Positions 51,636-60,812 of a stretch of 64,000 nt of DNA are shown here, in pieces; positions within the stretch are counted from its first letter, which is position 1, and every line of letters begins with the position of its first letter. The translations under genes were made by a program, and so were the position numbers. Source of the stretch: Streptomyces sp. AC550_RSS872 (GTDB lineage Bacteria > Actinomycetota > Actinomycetes > Streptomycetales > Streptomycetaceae). The notes under the pieces were generated by a model. The model saw only the letters and a program-made list of their open reading frames with translations, ran no database searches and was not told where the DNA came from. Location: contig NZ_JAGMUL010000120.1 in NCBI RefSeq assembly GCF_019049285.1, positions 46,983 to 110,982 of the forward strand, written 5' to 3'.

Positions 51636-51660
51636 CCCGGCACCCGGGCCGGGTGCCGGG
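51636..51660 (-). terminator. Terminator of the GH35 operon
   Basis: A perfect 11-bp stem (CCCGGCACCCG with CGGGTGCCGGG) and a 3-base loop lie 17 bases past the GH35 stop codon. It separates the two sugar operons. Confidence 0.85.
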
Positions 51661-51677
51661 CCACCCGTACTCCCCCC

Positions 51678-54206
51678 TCAGTCGGTCGGTCCCCCCAGCC
51701 ACAGCGTCCGGATCTCCGGCGTCTCACGCCCCTCGATACCCTGCGCGAGCAGGGTCAGGCCCGGCCAGTTCGGCGGTACCCAGAGCGCGTCGGGGTCACC
51801 GCCCGAGAAGTCGGGCCGGTCGCCCGCCCAGACCCGCCCCACGCACTCTCCGCCGGCCCATCCGGTCACCCGGACCTGCGTGGCGTCCAGCCGGACCAGG
51901 AATCCGTCCGGTGACGCCGGCAGGTCGACGTCGAGCCATGCCTCCTCCCCCGGTTTCAGCGCCAGCGGGAACCGTACCTCCTCCGTGCGGCCGGATCCGA
52001 CGGCGAACGCGGTCAGCAGCTCGTCGTCCTGCACCGCGCACGACCAGTCCCGTACGGCGTCGAGCGCGAGCAGTTCGGCGCGCAGGCCGAGGCCGCTCGG
52101 GTGGTGCGGCAGCGTGGCGGAGATCCGGTGGGTGCCGGCGGTCAGCAGCACCCAGGGGTTCTCGGCGTGGACGGTCTCCGGCTCCCCGTCGTCCACGCTC
52201 ACCCGCAGCGGTTCGACGACCCCGCGCAGATGCAGCGCCGACGGGGTGGGCGAGTGGACGGTACGGGTGTAGGTGAGCGGTGCCGCGACGCGGGTGCTGC
52301 TCCAGCCTACGAGCACCCGGATGGGCGCCGGAGTGCCGGCCCAGTGGCCGTGCACCGTCCACAGGGCCGACACGTCCGTGGTGTCCCGGACCTTCCAGAG
52401 GGTGCCGAGGCCCCGCAGCGCGCCGAGGCAGAGCGCGGGCAGACGGGCATCGTCGAAGTTGGCGTGGCCCCAGATCTCCACGACGGCCTCGATCGCGGCG
52501 GCCCCCGTCACATCCCGGACGTCAATGCGGCGGGCCGCACCGAATCCGGCGACCGTCGCAAGCGCCCGGCCCGCGACCGACAGATCGACGATGTCGGCGG
52601 CGTCGGTGAGCAGCAGCTCGTCGACGCCGGTCAGGTCCGTGGTGGTCCGGTAGGCGCCGCGTCCCCGGTACACGCCGAGCGACTCCAGGGCGGGTGGCAG
52701 TTCGTGCTGACCGGCCGGCTGCTCGGGGGCCGCCTCGGAGCGCCGTCGCACCTCGCGTACGGCGGCCGGTTGCCGGGCGGCGGGTTTCTCGGAAGGCTCC
52801 GCGAGCCGGACGGTGCCGTCGCCGTCGACCGACCGCAGCCGCGCGGCCTCGGCCGGCGACAGCACCACGAGCGTGGTCCCAGCCACGGTCTCCCGTCCGG
52901 ACACCGGGATCTCGGTCCGTGTCCCGTCCAGTACGACGGTGACGGGCACGTCGGAGGAGAACACCAGCACCCGGTCCGTCCGCGCCACGAGGTCCGCCGA
53001 GGCGAGTTCCAGGGTGGCCTCGGCGAGCGGTACGTCCACCGCCATGAGGGGGCACGATCCCGGCGCCACCGCGACGGGCACTCCCTGGACGACCGCCGTG
53101 CCCGGCTCGGTCCCGAGATGCGGTACCGCCACGAGCCGGCCGCCCTCGGGAAGGTCCAGCGCCGCCGGGACCGAGCCCGTCGGGAAGTCGCAGCTCAGCT
53201 CCGTGTGCAACGACGGTGTCGCCAGGGCCAGTTGAGGGCCCCAGGTCTCGACGACCCGTGCGAGTACCTGCGCCTCGGCGTACTCCGGGCGCTCCAGGCC
53301 GGTGGAGGTGACGTATCCGCCGAAGTCGTAGCCGTGGCTCATGAGGTTGCCGGGGCGCCCCCAGTTGCCGCTCGACGGGGTGTACCCGAAGTTCCAGCCG
53401 GACGACTGGAGATACGGCGCGATCAGCTTGGCGCCGCTCGCCAGCAGCCGCCGCAGCGTCCGGTGGCGCCGGTTCGTCTCGGTGACCAGCAGCGGCACCC
53501 CGCGCTCCGCGACCAGAGCCGCGTAACGGCGCACCTCGGCCTCGATGTCCGGGGAGTCGTCGTCCGGGTAGAAGTTGCAGGCCGGTACGACCCCGTCCAC
53601 GTCCCCGGTGGCGCCGGCGAGGTCGCCCTGGCCGGAGCAGGCGATGAGCGGCACGGTGATGCCGTGCCGAAGTGCCGTGTCCCGCAGGGCTGTGAGGTAA
53701 CCGGGGCGGTCCGCGCAGTCGAAGAAGTCCAGCTCGTTCTCCAGCTGCACCATGATCACTGAACCGCCCGCCCCGTACTGGCGCTCCGCCAGCAGCGGCA
53801 GCACCTGGTCGAACCACGCCGTGACCTGCTCCAGATAGCGGGGCTCGTTCTGGCGGACCTTCAGCTCCGGGTCCAGGCCCAGCCATGCGGGCAGCGCGCC
53901 GCCGTCCCACTCGGAGCAGATGTACGGGCCTGGCCGCGCGATGACGTACAGGCCCGCCTCCTGCGCGAGGTCCAGGAAGGCGGCGACGTCCCACCGGCCC
54001 CGGAAGGACCAGCGACCGGGCGCCAACTCGTGGAAGTTCCAGGGCAGATAGACGTCGACGCAGGTGTACCCCGACGCCCTGACCTGTTCCAGCCGCGCGC
54101 GCCACTGCTCCCTCGGGAGACGGAAGTAGAACAGGGACGCGCACAGCAGCGTGCGCGGACGGCCGTCGATCCACACGCCCTGGCCGTCCACATGGATGGT
54201 GGTCAC
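51678..54206 (-). CDS. GH35 beta-galactosidase-type hydrolase
   Basis: 842 residues. A TIM barrel in the first 330 residues has the GH35 signatures LPWNFHE, PGPYICSEW and QLENELD, with E158 as likely acid/base and E243 (LLVTETN) as likely nucleophile. Several beta domains follow. There is no signal peptide, so it cleaves imported oligosaccharides in the cytoplasm. GTG 54206 overlaps the permease stop as GTGA. The family removes terminal beta-galactosyl units, so the locus probably handles a galactose-containing oligosaccharide; the specificity is inferred. Confidence 0.85.
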   Translation of the reverse strand: MTTIHVDGQGVWIDGRPRTLLCASLFYFRLPREQWRARLEQVRASGYTCVDVYLPWNFHELAPGRWSFRGRWDVAAFLDLAQEAGLYVIARPGPYICSEWDGGALPAWLGLDPELKVRQNEPRYLEQVTAWFDQVLPLLAERQYGAGGSVIMVQLENELDFFDCADRPGYLTALRDTALRHGITVPLIACSGQGDLAGATGDVDGVVPACNFYPDDDSPDIEAEVRRYAALVAERGVPLLVTETNRRHRTLRRLLASGAKLIAPYLQSSGWNFGYTPSSGNWGRPGNLMSHGYDFGGYVTSTGLERPEYAEAQVLARVVETWGPQLALATPSLHTELSCDFPTGSVPAALDLPEGGRLVAVPHLGTEPGTAVVQGVPVAVAPGSCPLMAVDVPLAEATLELASADLVARTDRVLVFSSDVPVTVVLDGTRTEIPVSGRETVAGTTLVVLSPAEAARLRSVDGDGTVRLAEPSEKPAARQPAAVREVRRRSEAAPEQPAGQHELPPALESLGVYRGRGAYRTTTDLTGVDELLLTDAADIVDLSVAGRALATVAGFGAARRIDVRDVTGAAAIEAVVEIWGHANFDDARLPALCLGALRGLGTLWKVRDTTDVSALWTVHGHWAGTPAPIRVLVGWSSTRVAAPLTYTRTVHSPTPSALHLRGVVEPLRVSVDDGEPETVHAENPWVLLTAGTHRISATLPHHPSGLGLRAELLALDAVRDWSCAVQDDELLTAFAVGSGRTEEVRFPLALKPGEEAWLDVDLPASPDGFLVRLDATQVRVTGWAGGECVGRVWAGDRPDFSGGDPDALWVPPNWPGLTLLAQGIEGRETPEIRTLWLGGPTD

Positions 54207-55138
54207 TTCACTCCCGCGCTTCCGCCGCTGATGTCCATCTCGTACAGGTACTTCTGGCCCAGGTAGTAGACGATGATCATGGGCAGGGCGAGCAGGACCG
54301 AGCCGACCATGACCAGGTTCCACGCCGGTGACTGGCCCGCCGCGGAGGTGCTGGTGATGTACTGGATGCCCAGCGACAGCGGCATCTTGGACTCGTCGTT
54401 GAGATAGATCAGCGGGCCCATGAAGTCGCCCCAGGTGTGGGTCAGGGTGAAGATGCCGATCGCGATCAGCACCGGCCACAGCATCGGCAGCATGATCCGC
54501 CGGTAGATGCCGAAGAAGCCGAGGCCGTCGACCATGGCCGCCTCGTCGAGCTGGCTGGGCAGCCGGGAGACGAACTGCCGCACCAGGAAGACGTTGAAGG
54601 CGTTGGAGAAGAAGTTCGGCACGATCAGCGGCAGATAGCTGTTCACCCAGCCCAGGTCCCGGAAGAGGATGAACTGCGGGATCATCGTGATCTGTGTCGG
54701 GATCATCATGGTGGCGATGACGATCAGGAACAGCGCGTTCTTGCCCGGGGCCCGCAGCCGGGCGAAGGCGTAGCCGACCAGACCGCTGGAGAGCATCTGT
54801 CCGGCGACCGAACAGAGCGAGATGATCACGGAGTTGATCAGGAAGCGGCCCATCGGCAGTTCGGAGCCGAAGACCCGGCTGAAGTTCTCCCAGTGGAACT
54901 CGGTCGGGAAGAGCGTGAAGGAGTTGGTGTTCACCGTCGCGTCGCTGGAGAGCGCGATGGAGCCGACGAACACCAGCGGCATGGTGAGGATCGCCGCCAC
55001 GACGATCAGCGTGGCGTAGGTGAACGGGGTGGCCCGGAACGCCCGTACCGTGCCGGGGCCCCGTCCCCCACGGGGCTTGCGCGGCACGCCGCTCTCCTTC
55101 GTCCGCTGCGGCGCCGGGGTGGTCAGGAGGCCGGTCAT
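54203..55138 (-). CDS. Carbohydrate ABC transporter permease (CUT1, MalG-like), system 2
   Basis: 311 residues, six membrane segments, EAA loop EAAMVDGLGFFGIYRRIMLPML. It overlaps the partner permease by one base (TGATG) and the GH35 gene by four bases. It is the second of two parallel uptake systems here. Confidence 0.9.
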   Translation of the reverse strand: MTGLLTTPAPQRTKESGVPRKPRGGRGPGTVRAFRATPFTYATLIVVAAILTMPLVFVGSIALSSDATVNTNSFTLFPTEFHWENFSRVFGSELPMGRFLINSVIISLCSVAGQMLSSGLVGYAFARLRAPGKNALFLIVIATMMIPTQITMIPQFILFRDLGWVNSYLPLIVPNFFSNAFNVFLVRQFVSRLPSQLDEAAMVDGLGFFGIYRRIMLPMLWPVLIAIGIFTLTHTWGDFMGPLIYLNDESKMPLSLGIQYITSTSAAGQSPAWNLVMVGSVLLALPMIIVYYLGQKYLYEMDISGGSAGVK

Positions 55139-56088
55139 CACTTCACCTCGGTTTCGTAGAACACCCAGCGCCGGGCGGTGCGGAATGCGATCAGCGTGAA
55201 GACGAGGACCACGAGGAACAGCAGCCAGGAGATCGCCGACGCATAGCCCATGTGGTAGTTGCCGAAGGCCTCGTCGAAGAGGTACGGCACCATCGTCTCG
55301 GCGCCGTCGTAGGCCGCGCGCAGCTTGCCCTTCGGCACCAGGATGTACACCTGGGCGAAGACCTGGAAGGCGCCGATCATCCCCATGATCAGGTTGAAGA
55401 AGATGATCGGGGTCAGGTGCGGCAGCGTGATGCTCCAGAACTGCCGTACCGCGCCCGCGCCGTCGACCTCGGCCGCCTCGTACAGCTCCTTCGGGATGCC
55501 CTTCATGGCGGCGAGCAGCAGCACCGTCGCGGCGCCCGCGCTCCACGCCGACATCACGACCAGCGCGGGGATCGCCCAGTCGCCGTCGAGCAGCCAGGCC
55601 GGGCCCGAGACGCCGAACAGGCCGAGCCCGTCATTGAGCGGGCCGTTCGGGGCGAGTACCTGGCGGAAGATCATCGCGGTGGCCACGAGCGGCACCAGGG
55701 TCGGCAGATAGATCAGGGTGCGCAGGAGTTTCCGGGCGCGTACCTGTTTGTTGAGCAGATTCGCCAGCCACAGGCCGAGCACCAGACCGAGCGGGACCGA
55801 GACGGCCGCGTAGTAGAAGGTGTGCCACAACGTCCTCCAGAACCTGGGGTCGTCGGTGATCAGCGTGACGTAGTTGTGCAGCCCGATCCAGGTGGGCGAG
55901 GTGAACGAGTCCCAGTCGGTCATCGAGTAGTAGACCGACGCGATCATCGGCCCGAACAGGAAGACCAGGAACCCGATCACCCACGGTGAGACGAAGAGAT
56001 AGAACCAGAGCGCCTCACGGCGCCGCCGCTTCGAGGACGTCCCGGTCTTCGGGACCGCCGCTCCGGCCGTCTTCGAGAGGATCGCCAT
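55138..56088 (-). CDS. Carbohydrate ABC transporter permease (CUT1, MalF-like), system 2
   Basis: 316 residues, six membrane segments, EAA loop EAAEVDGAGAVRQFWSITLPHL. It begins with basic N-terminal residues and YLFVSPWVIGFLVFLFGPM. It starts 6 bases after the stop codon of the binding-protein gene and shares the operon. Confidence 0.9.
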   Translation of the reverse strand: MAILSKTAGAAVPKTGTSSKRRRREALWFYLFVSPWVIGFLVFLFGPMIASVYYSMTDWDSFTSPTWIGLHNYVTLITDDPRFWRTLWHTFYYAAVSVPLGLVLGLWLANLLNKQVRARKLLRTLIYLPTLVPLVATAMIFRQVLAPNGPLNDGLGLFGVSGPAWLLDGDWAIPALVVMSAWSAGAATVLLLAAMKGIPKELYEAAEVDGAGAVRQFWSITLPHLTPIIFFNLIMGMIGAFQVFAQVYILVPKGKLRAAYDGAETMVPYLFDEAFGNYHMGYASAISWLLFLVVLVFTLIAFRTARRWVFYETEVK

Positions 56089-56094
56089 CGCCGG

Positions 56095-57378
56095 TCATCC
56101 CGCGGACTTGATAATGGACTCGAGGTCCTTCTGGAGGCCGGTCAGCGCCTTCTTGGCGCTCTCCTTGCCAAGCCAGAAGTTGGCGAGCCCGGAGTCGATG
56201 GCCGACGTCATCTCGTTCCACTCGGGGATGAACGGCGCGCGGAAGATGAAGTCGCTGGACTCGGCGAACGCGCCCATGTTGACGTCGGTCTTCATCCACG
56301 CAGGCTTGAGGAACGCGTCGCTCTGCTGCACCGCGAGACTGGCCGGTACGTCCTCGCCGTCATCGATGATCTGCCGCTGCGCCGCGTCCGAGGTGAGGAA
56401 GTCGATCGCCTTGAAGGCGTTGTCGCGCTGCTTGGAGGTACGGGAGATGGCGAGGCCGCTGCCGAACGCGGACACGGCCTGCTTCTTGCCGCGCCAGATC
56501 GGCGCGATGTCCCACGCGAACTTGGCGTCCGTCAGACCGGCGGTGACCCAGAAGCCGTTGGCGTGCGTGGCGCACTTCTGCATCGGGAAGGCCTGGTCGC
56601 CGCCGACCTCGGAGCCCATGTCGGCGTAGTCCGCCTTGCTCGGCGCCACCTTGTGCTTGAAGACCAGGTCACCGGCCCACTGCAACGCCTCGACGACCTC
56701 GTCGCTGTCGACGGCGGGGCGGCCGTTGGCGTCGATGATGGTGCCGCCGTTCTGGTACGCGAGGCTCCACCACTGCGGGAACCACTCGGCGCCGGTGTAT
56801 CCCCACTGCTTGCCGGGGACGGTGAGTTCCTTGAAGGCGTCGAGCGCGTCGTCCCAGGTCCACTGGGCGGTGGGCGCCTCGATGCCCTTCTTCTCGAACA
56901 GGTCCTTGTTGTAGTACACGGTGATCGCGCCGGAGCGGTCCGGGATCGCGTACAGCTTGTCCTCGTACGTGTAGATGGAGCCGACCGGACCGAACCTCTT
57001 CCCGGTGTCGAGGCCGGCCTTCTTGGCGAGGTCGTCGAGGGGCAGGAGCTGGTTCTTGCTGGAGTAGGTGTTGACGCTCTCGGCGACCTGCATGATGTCC
57101 GGGCCGCTGCCGCCCGCGATCATCGTCTGCACCTTCTGGGCGTACGCGTCGCTGGGTATCAGCTGGAGCTTGACCTTCAGCTCCGGGTACTTCTTCACCA
57201 GCAGGTCGATGCGCTTCTGGTACGTCTTGCGGTCGGCGTCACCGCCCCAGACGGTCATGACGAGCGGCCCGCTCGAACTCCCGCTCCCCGAACCGCAGGC
57301 AGTGAGTGTCACGACCCCGGCCGCGACGGAGAGCCCGAGGAACCCTCGGCGCGACATCTGGACCTTGTCAACTGGCAT
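56095..57378 (-). CDS. Sugar-binding lipoprotein with twin-arginine signal, system 2
   Basis: 427 residues. The signal has twin arginines (SRRGFLGLSVAA, R10-R11) and a lipobox LTAC (C28), so it is probably exported folded by Tat and then lipidated, while the system 1 protein looks like a Sec substrate. The mature part is a family 1 solute-binding protein (PLVMTVWGGDADRKTYQKRIDLLVKKYPEL, PQWWSLAYQNGG). ATG 57378 has GAGGAG 8 bases upstream. Promoter and operator lie in the spacer 57379-57575. Confidence 0.9.
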   Translation of the reverse strand: MPVDKVQMSRRGFLGLSVAAGVVTLTACGSGSGSSSGPLVMTVWGGDADRKTYQKRIDLLVKKYPELKVKLQLIPSDAYAQKVQTMIAGGSGPDIMQVAESVNTYSSKNQLLPLDDLAKKAGLDTGKRFGPVGSIYTYEDKLYAIPDRSGAITVYYNKDLFEKKGIEAPTAQWTWDDALDAFKELTVPGKQWGYTGAEWFPQWWSLAYQNGGTIIDANGRPAVDSDEVVEALQWAGDLVFKHKVAPSKADYADMGSEVGGDQAFPMQKCATHANGFWVTAGLTDAKFAWDIAPIWRGKKQAVSAFGSGLAISRTSKQRDNAFKAIDFLTSDAAQRQIIDDGEDVPASLAVQQSDAFLKPAWMKTDVNMGAFAESSDFIFRAPFIPEWNEMTSAIDSGLANFWLGKESAKKALTGLQKDLESIIKSAG

Positions 57379-57451
57379 GGCACGACTCCTCGATGAAAAG
57401 GCGAACACACAGGGAACAGCCCTCGGGAGCCCGGGCCCGGCTTCGAGTGAC

Positions 57452-57464
57452 GGTTAAATTAACC
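57452..57464. promoter_or_regulatory. Operator-like palindrome GGTTAAATTAACC
   Basis: A 13-base perfect palindrome (GGTTAA-A-TTAACC) lies 74 bases upstream of the binding-protein start, in an AT-rich island unusual for this window. It is probably the binding site of a repressor of the system 2/GH35 operon. It differs from the AAGCGCTT box of the neighbouring operon. Confidence 0.6.
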
Positions 57465-57575
57465 CTCGTCAAATCTCGCTACAAGCCCTTGATTCCCACG
57501 AGTTTCAACCTGCACGACTCGCACACGAGGGAGAGCGGACCGCGCTCGACGCCCGCCGGGGCCCGTCGCCGGAGG

Positions 57576-59312
57576 TCAGCCCTGGTCCAGGAACCGCCGC
57601 AGCCGGGTCAGTGGCCAGGTGTTGATCACGTCGTCCTTGGTGAGCCAGCCGCGCTGTGCCGTGCCGACGCCGTAGCGCAGGTTGGCCAGGTGGACGACGG
57701 CGTGGGCGTCGCTGTCGACGGCGAACTTCACGCCGTGCCGCCGGGCCCGCAGGATGTCCTCGTCGCGCAGGTCGAGCCGGTCGGGATGGGAGTTGATCTC
57801 CAGGGCCGTGCCGGTGCGGGCGCAGGCGGCGAAGACGGCGTCGAGGTCGACGTCGATGCCGGGGCGCTTGCCCAGGAGGCGGGTGGTGGGGTGGCCGATG
57901 ACGTGGACGTACGGGTTCTCGCAGGCCCGGACGATGCGCCGGGTCAGCGCCGCGCGCTCCTGGTTGAAGTGCGAGTGCACCGAGGCCACACACAGGTCGA
58001 AGCCGGCGAGGAACTCGGGCGGCCAGTCCACGTCGCCTTCGGGCCCGATGTTCAGCTCGGCGCCGTGCAGCAGCCGCATGCCGCCGCGCCGGCCCCGCCT
58101 GCCGTACTCCCCGTCGAGCTCGCGGACGCGTGCGCGCTGGGCCAGGATCCGTTCGTCGGTCATGCGCTGCATGGCCATGTCGGGGCCGTGGTCGGTGACC
58201 GCGTAGTAGGCGTAGCCGCGCTCGGCGGCCGCGGCGACCATCTCCTCCAGCGGGGCGAGCCCGTCGGTGAGGTCGGTGTGGGTGTGCAGGTCGCCCCGGA
58301 TGTCCTGCTCCTGGATCAGCTCGGGCAGCTCGCCGCGCAGCCCGGCCTCGATCTCGCCCCGGTCCTCGCGCAGGGTGGGCGGGATCCACGGCAGGCCCAG
58401 GCGCGCGTACACCTCCTCCTCGGTCTCGGAGACGATCTTCTTGCCGGTCTCCGTGTCGAAGAGCCCGTACTCGGAGAGCTTGAGCTTCTGGTGGACGGCC
58501 ATCTCCCGGGTGCGGATGTTGTGCGCCTTCGAGCCGGTGAAGTACTGCATCGCCGCGCCCCAGGAGTCCGGCGGTACGACCCGCAGGTCGACCTGAAGGC
58601 CCTTGTCGGTGCGGACCGACGTCTTCTTCTCGCCGTGCGCGATGACCTCCGAGACGTACGGCAGCTCGGTGAAGGCCCGCATGACCGGCTCCGGGTTCTT
58701 CGCCGCGACGAGGATGTCGATGTCGCCGATGGTCTCGCGGACGCGGCGCAGCGAGCCGGCGTAGGAGCAGCGCTTGCAGCCGGTGACCTGCGACATCTCG
58801 GCGACGATGTCCTCGGCGAGGCTCATGGCGACGTCGATGAGGACCCGGTCGCCGGAGGACTGGAGCAGACCGATGCCGCGCAGGATGTTCTCCTCCGTCT
58901 TCGGCCCGAAGCCCTTCAGGTCGCGCAGCCGCTCCTCGTGGATGGCGTCCGCCAGTTCCTCGGTCGTGGAGATGCCCAGCTCCTCGTAGATGACCAGGGC
59001 CTTTTTCGGGCCGAGCGTGGGGATCGCCGTCAGCTGCCGGACACCGGCGGGGATCTTCGCCCGCAGTTCCTCGACGGCGGACACCTTGCCGGTGGTGAAG
59101 TACTCGATGATCTTCTGGGCGGTCGACTTGCCGACATTGGGGATCTCCTGGAGCCCCTTGACGTCGAGCGTGGACACGTCGGCGTGATGGCCACCGATCG
59201 ACCGGGCGGCCTTCTCGTAGGTACGCGTCCGGAACGCGTCTCCTCCGGTGATGGAGATCAGATCCGCGTACTCCTGGAACAGCGCGGCGACCTCGTCGTT
59301 GGACCGTGCCAC
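57576..59312 (-). CDS. PolX-type DNA polymerase/3'-5' exonuclease (PHP domain)
   Basis: 578 residues. The N-terminal 8-kDa-type helix-hairpin-helix region (EVAALFQEYADLISITGGDAFRTRTYEKAARSI), fingers HhH (IPNVGKSTAQKIIEYF, GFGPKTEENI) and the polymerase X nucleotidyltransferase (AGSLRRVRETIGDIDILVA with catalytic Asp pair) precede a PHP domain (DLHTHTDLTDGLAPLEE, YAVTDHG, HGAELNIG, EINSHPDRLDLRD, AVDSDAHAV). This is the bacterial base-excision repair polymerase layout. GTG 59312 has TACCCT 6 bases upstream and no ribosome binding site. Confidence 0.9.
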   Translation of the reverse strand: MARSNDEVAALFQEYADLISITGGDAFRTRTYEKAARSIGGHHADVSTLDVKGLQEIPNVGKSTAQKIIEYFTTGKVSAVEELRAKIPAGVRQLTAIPTLGPKKALVIYEELGISTTEELADAIHEERLRDLKGFGPKTEENILRGIGLLQSSGDRVLIDVAMSLAEDIVAEMSQVTGCKRCSYAGSLRRVRETIGDIDILVAAKNPEPVMRAFTELPYVSEVIAHGEKKTSVRTDKGLQVDLRVVPPDSWGAAMQYFTGSKAHNIRTREMAVHQKLKLSEYGLFDTETGKKIVSETEEEVYARLGLPWIPPTLREDRGEIEAGLRGELPELIQEQDIRGDLHTHTDLTDGLAPLEEMVAAAAERGYAYYAVTDHGPDMAMQRMTDERILAQRARVRELDGEYGRRGRRGGMRLLHGAELNIGPEGDVDWPPEFLAGFDLCVASVHSHFNQERAALTRRIVRACENPYVHVIGHPTTRLLGKRPGIDVDLDAVFAACARTGTALEINSHPDRLDLRDEDILRARRHGVKFAVDSDAHAVVHLANLRYGVGTAQRGWLTKDDVINTWPLTRLRRFLDQG

Positions 59313-59318
59313 GGTTTC

Positions 59319-59324
59319 AGGGTA
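59319..59324 (-). promoter_or_regulatory. Putative -10 element of a leaderless polX promoter
   Basis: TACCCT on the minus strand, six bases before GTG 59312. Confidence 0.45.
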
Positions 59325-59413
59325 GGCGGGGGAGGTGGGTGCCGCGATGTGCCGTCGACCGTCTGCGGGATTCATGTGGCTGGTCGCGCCCACCCGGCGG
59401 AGCCGCAATCGTT

Positions 59414-60643
59414 TCAGCCCCTCGCCCCTTCAGGGGCGCGGCCGAACCGTTCTCCATTTCGCCAGGTCGGTGGGTGGGCCGGCGTTGCCCCTTCCTTCGT
59501 CAGGGCGTCCGCGATCCTGCGGGCCACCAACGGGTCGGCGGGCAGAGTGTGGGACGCGAACCAGCGGGCCGCCTCGGGTGCGGGGGACGGTTCCGTGAAC
59601 TCGGCGCCCGCGTAGTCGTCGAGCGGTGGGTCGTAGACGTAGCCGGCGACCACGCCGTGGTCGACGAGGCGTTCGAGGAGCGCGTCGCGGTTGCCGACCA
59701 GGAGCGGTACCCGGAAGAGGGAGGGCGGGCCGTCGCCCGTGCGATCACGCAGGGCCGGGGTGGCCCAAGTGGTGCCGGACAGAAGCGACACACCGGCCCT
59801 GCGGCGGGCGAGGTCGCCGTCGAGCAGGGCCATCCGCAGCTCCAACTGCCCCCGGACCAGGCTTCCGTGGCGGGTGCGGAAGCCGTGCAGGTCGACCCGT
59901 ACCCAGGGCTCGTACGCCGCCAGGCTCGGGGCGTGGCGGGCGCTGCCGGCGAGACGGGGTGCGTGCAGGGCCATACGGAAGTCGTCGCGTTCCAGGAGCC
60001 GTAGGCGCTGCATGGTGCGCCACACGGGACGGACCAGGTGGAGCGTGCGCACGGCTGAGCGGGCCAGCGGGCGCAGTGTGGTGGACAGGTCCTCGCGCAG
60101 GCGACGCGGGGTCAGCAGGTCGTCGCGCAGGAGCTCCAGCTCACGGCGGGTGCGCGCGTCCTCGACGGCCAGGAAGCCGCCGGCCATGGCCGCCACGTGC
60201 TTGGACAGGCTGAACGCCGCCGCCGTCCCGAAGGTCCCGATGGGCTGCCCGTCCACATGCGCGCCGATGGCGTGCGCCGCGTCCTCGAACAGGGGTATCC
60301 CCAACTCGTCGCAGCGGCGGCGCAGTTCGACGACGCGGTCCGGCATGCCGTACAGGTTCGTGGTCAGGACGGCGTCCACGTTGCGCCAGGTGGACTCCGG
60401 TACGGCGGCCGGGTCGATGTTGCCGTCCCATGGGGACACGGGGGCCTGGACGGGGCGCAGGCCCGCCGCGAGGACGACGAAGAGGATCACGTCGTCGTTC
60501 ACCGGGGACATCAGGACCCGTGCGCCGGGCCGGCACCAGCGGCGCAGCGCCAGGTACAGGGCCAGTCGGGCCGAGGGCGTGTAGACGCATTCGCGTCCGA
60601 TGCGCCGTGTCATCATCGCGGCGAGCCGCGATCCGTACGGCAT
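59414..60643 (-). CDS. DegT/DnrJ/EryC1/StrS-type PLP aminotransferase
   Basis: 409 residues. The cofactor Lys is in SLSKHVAAMAGGF, and FEDAAHAIGA and LTTNLYGMPDRVVELRRRCDELGIP match the sugar aminotransferase family. These enzymes aminate keto-sugars for glycans or antibiotics. The C-terminal half is divergent from typical StrS proteins. AGAGG lies 5 bases before ATG 60643. It is followed by the CelD-type gene upstream on the same strand, across 169 bases, suggesting a linked role in cell-surface or secreted glycoconjugates. Confidence 0.75.
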   Translation of the reverse strand: MPYGSRLAAMMTRRIGRECVYTPSARLALYLALRRWCRPGARVLMSPVNDDVILFVVLAAGLRPVQAPVSPWDGNIDPAAVPESTWRNVDAVLTTNLYGMPDRVVELRRRCDELGIPLFEDAAHAIGAHVDGQPIGTFGTAAAFSLSKHVAAMAGGFLAVEDARTRRELELLRDDLLTPRRLREDLSTTLRPLARSAVRTLHLVRPVWRTMQRLRLLERDDFRMALHAPRLAGSARHAPSLAAYEPWVRVDLHGFRTRHGSLVRGQLELRMALLDGDLARRRAGVSLLSGTTWATPALRDRTGDGPPSLFRVPLLVGNRDALLERLVDHGVVAGYVYDPPLDDYAGAEFTEPSPAPEAARWFASHTLPADPLVARRIADALTKEGATPAHPPTWRNGERFGRAPEGARG

Positions 60644-60812
60644 GGTCACCTCTTCCGTGGAAGGGTCCGACGAGGGGCCGCCCGGAGGCGGGCGGTGCGT
60701 GCTCGCGCGCGTCGATCCGGGCCGCCGCGCGGGGTGAGGGGACCGCGGGGGGCGTGAACGCACGACACGGGCGTGTGCGAAGGGCAGCGGGGACGGACGG
60801 GCACGGGCCCGC

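Larger units (their letters stand above)
51362..51677. other. 316-base spacer between Gfo/Idh and GH35 genes
   Basis: The left part holds the AAGCGCTT operator-like box and the promoter of the Gfo/Idh operon. The right part holds the GH35 terminator at 51636-51660. I see no gene in between. Confidence 0.6.
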
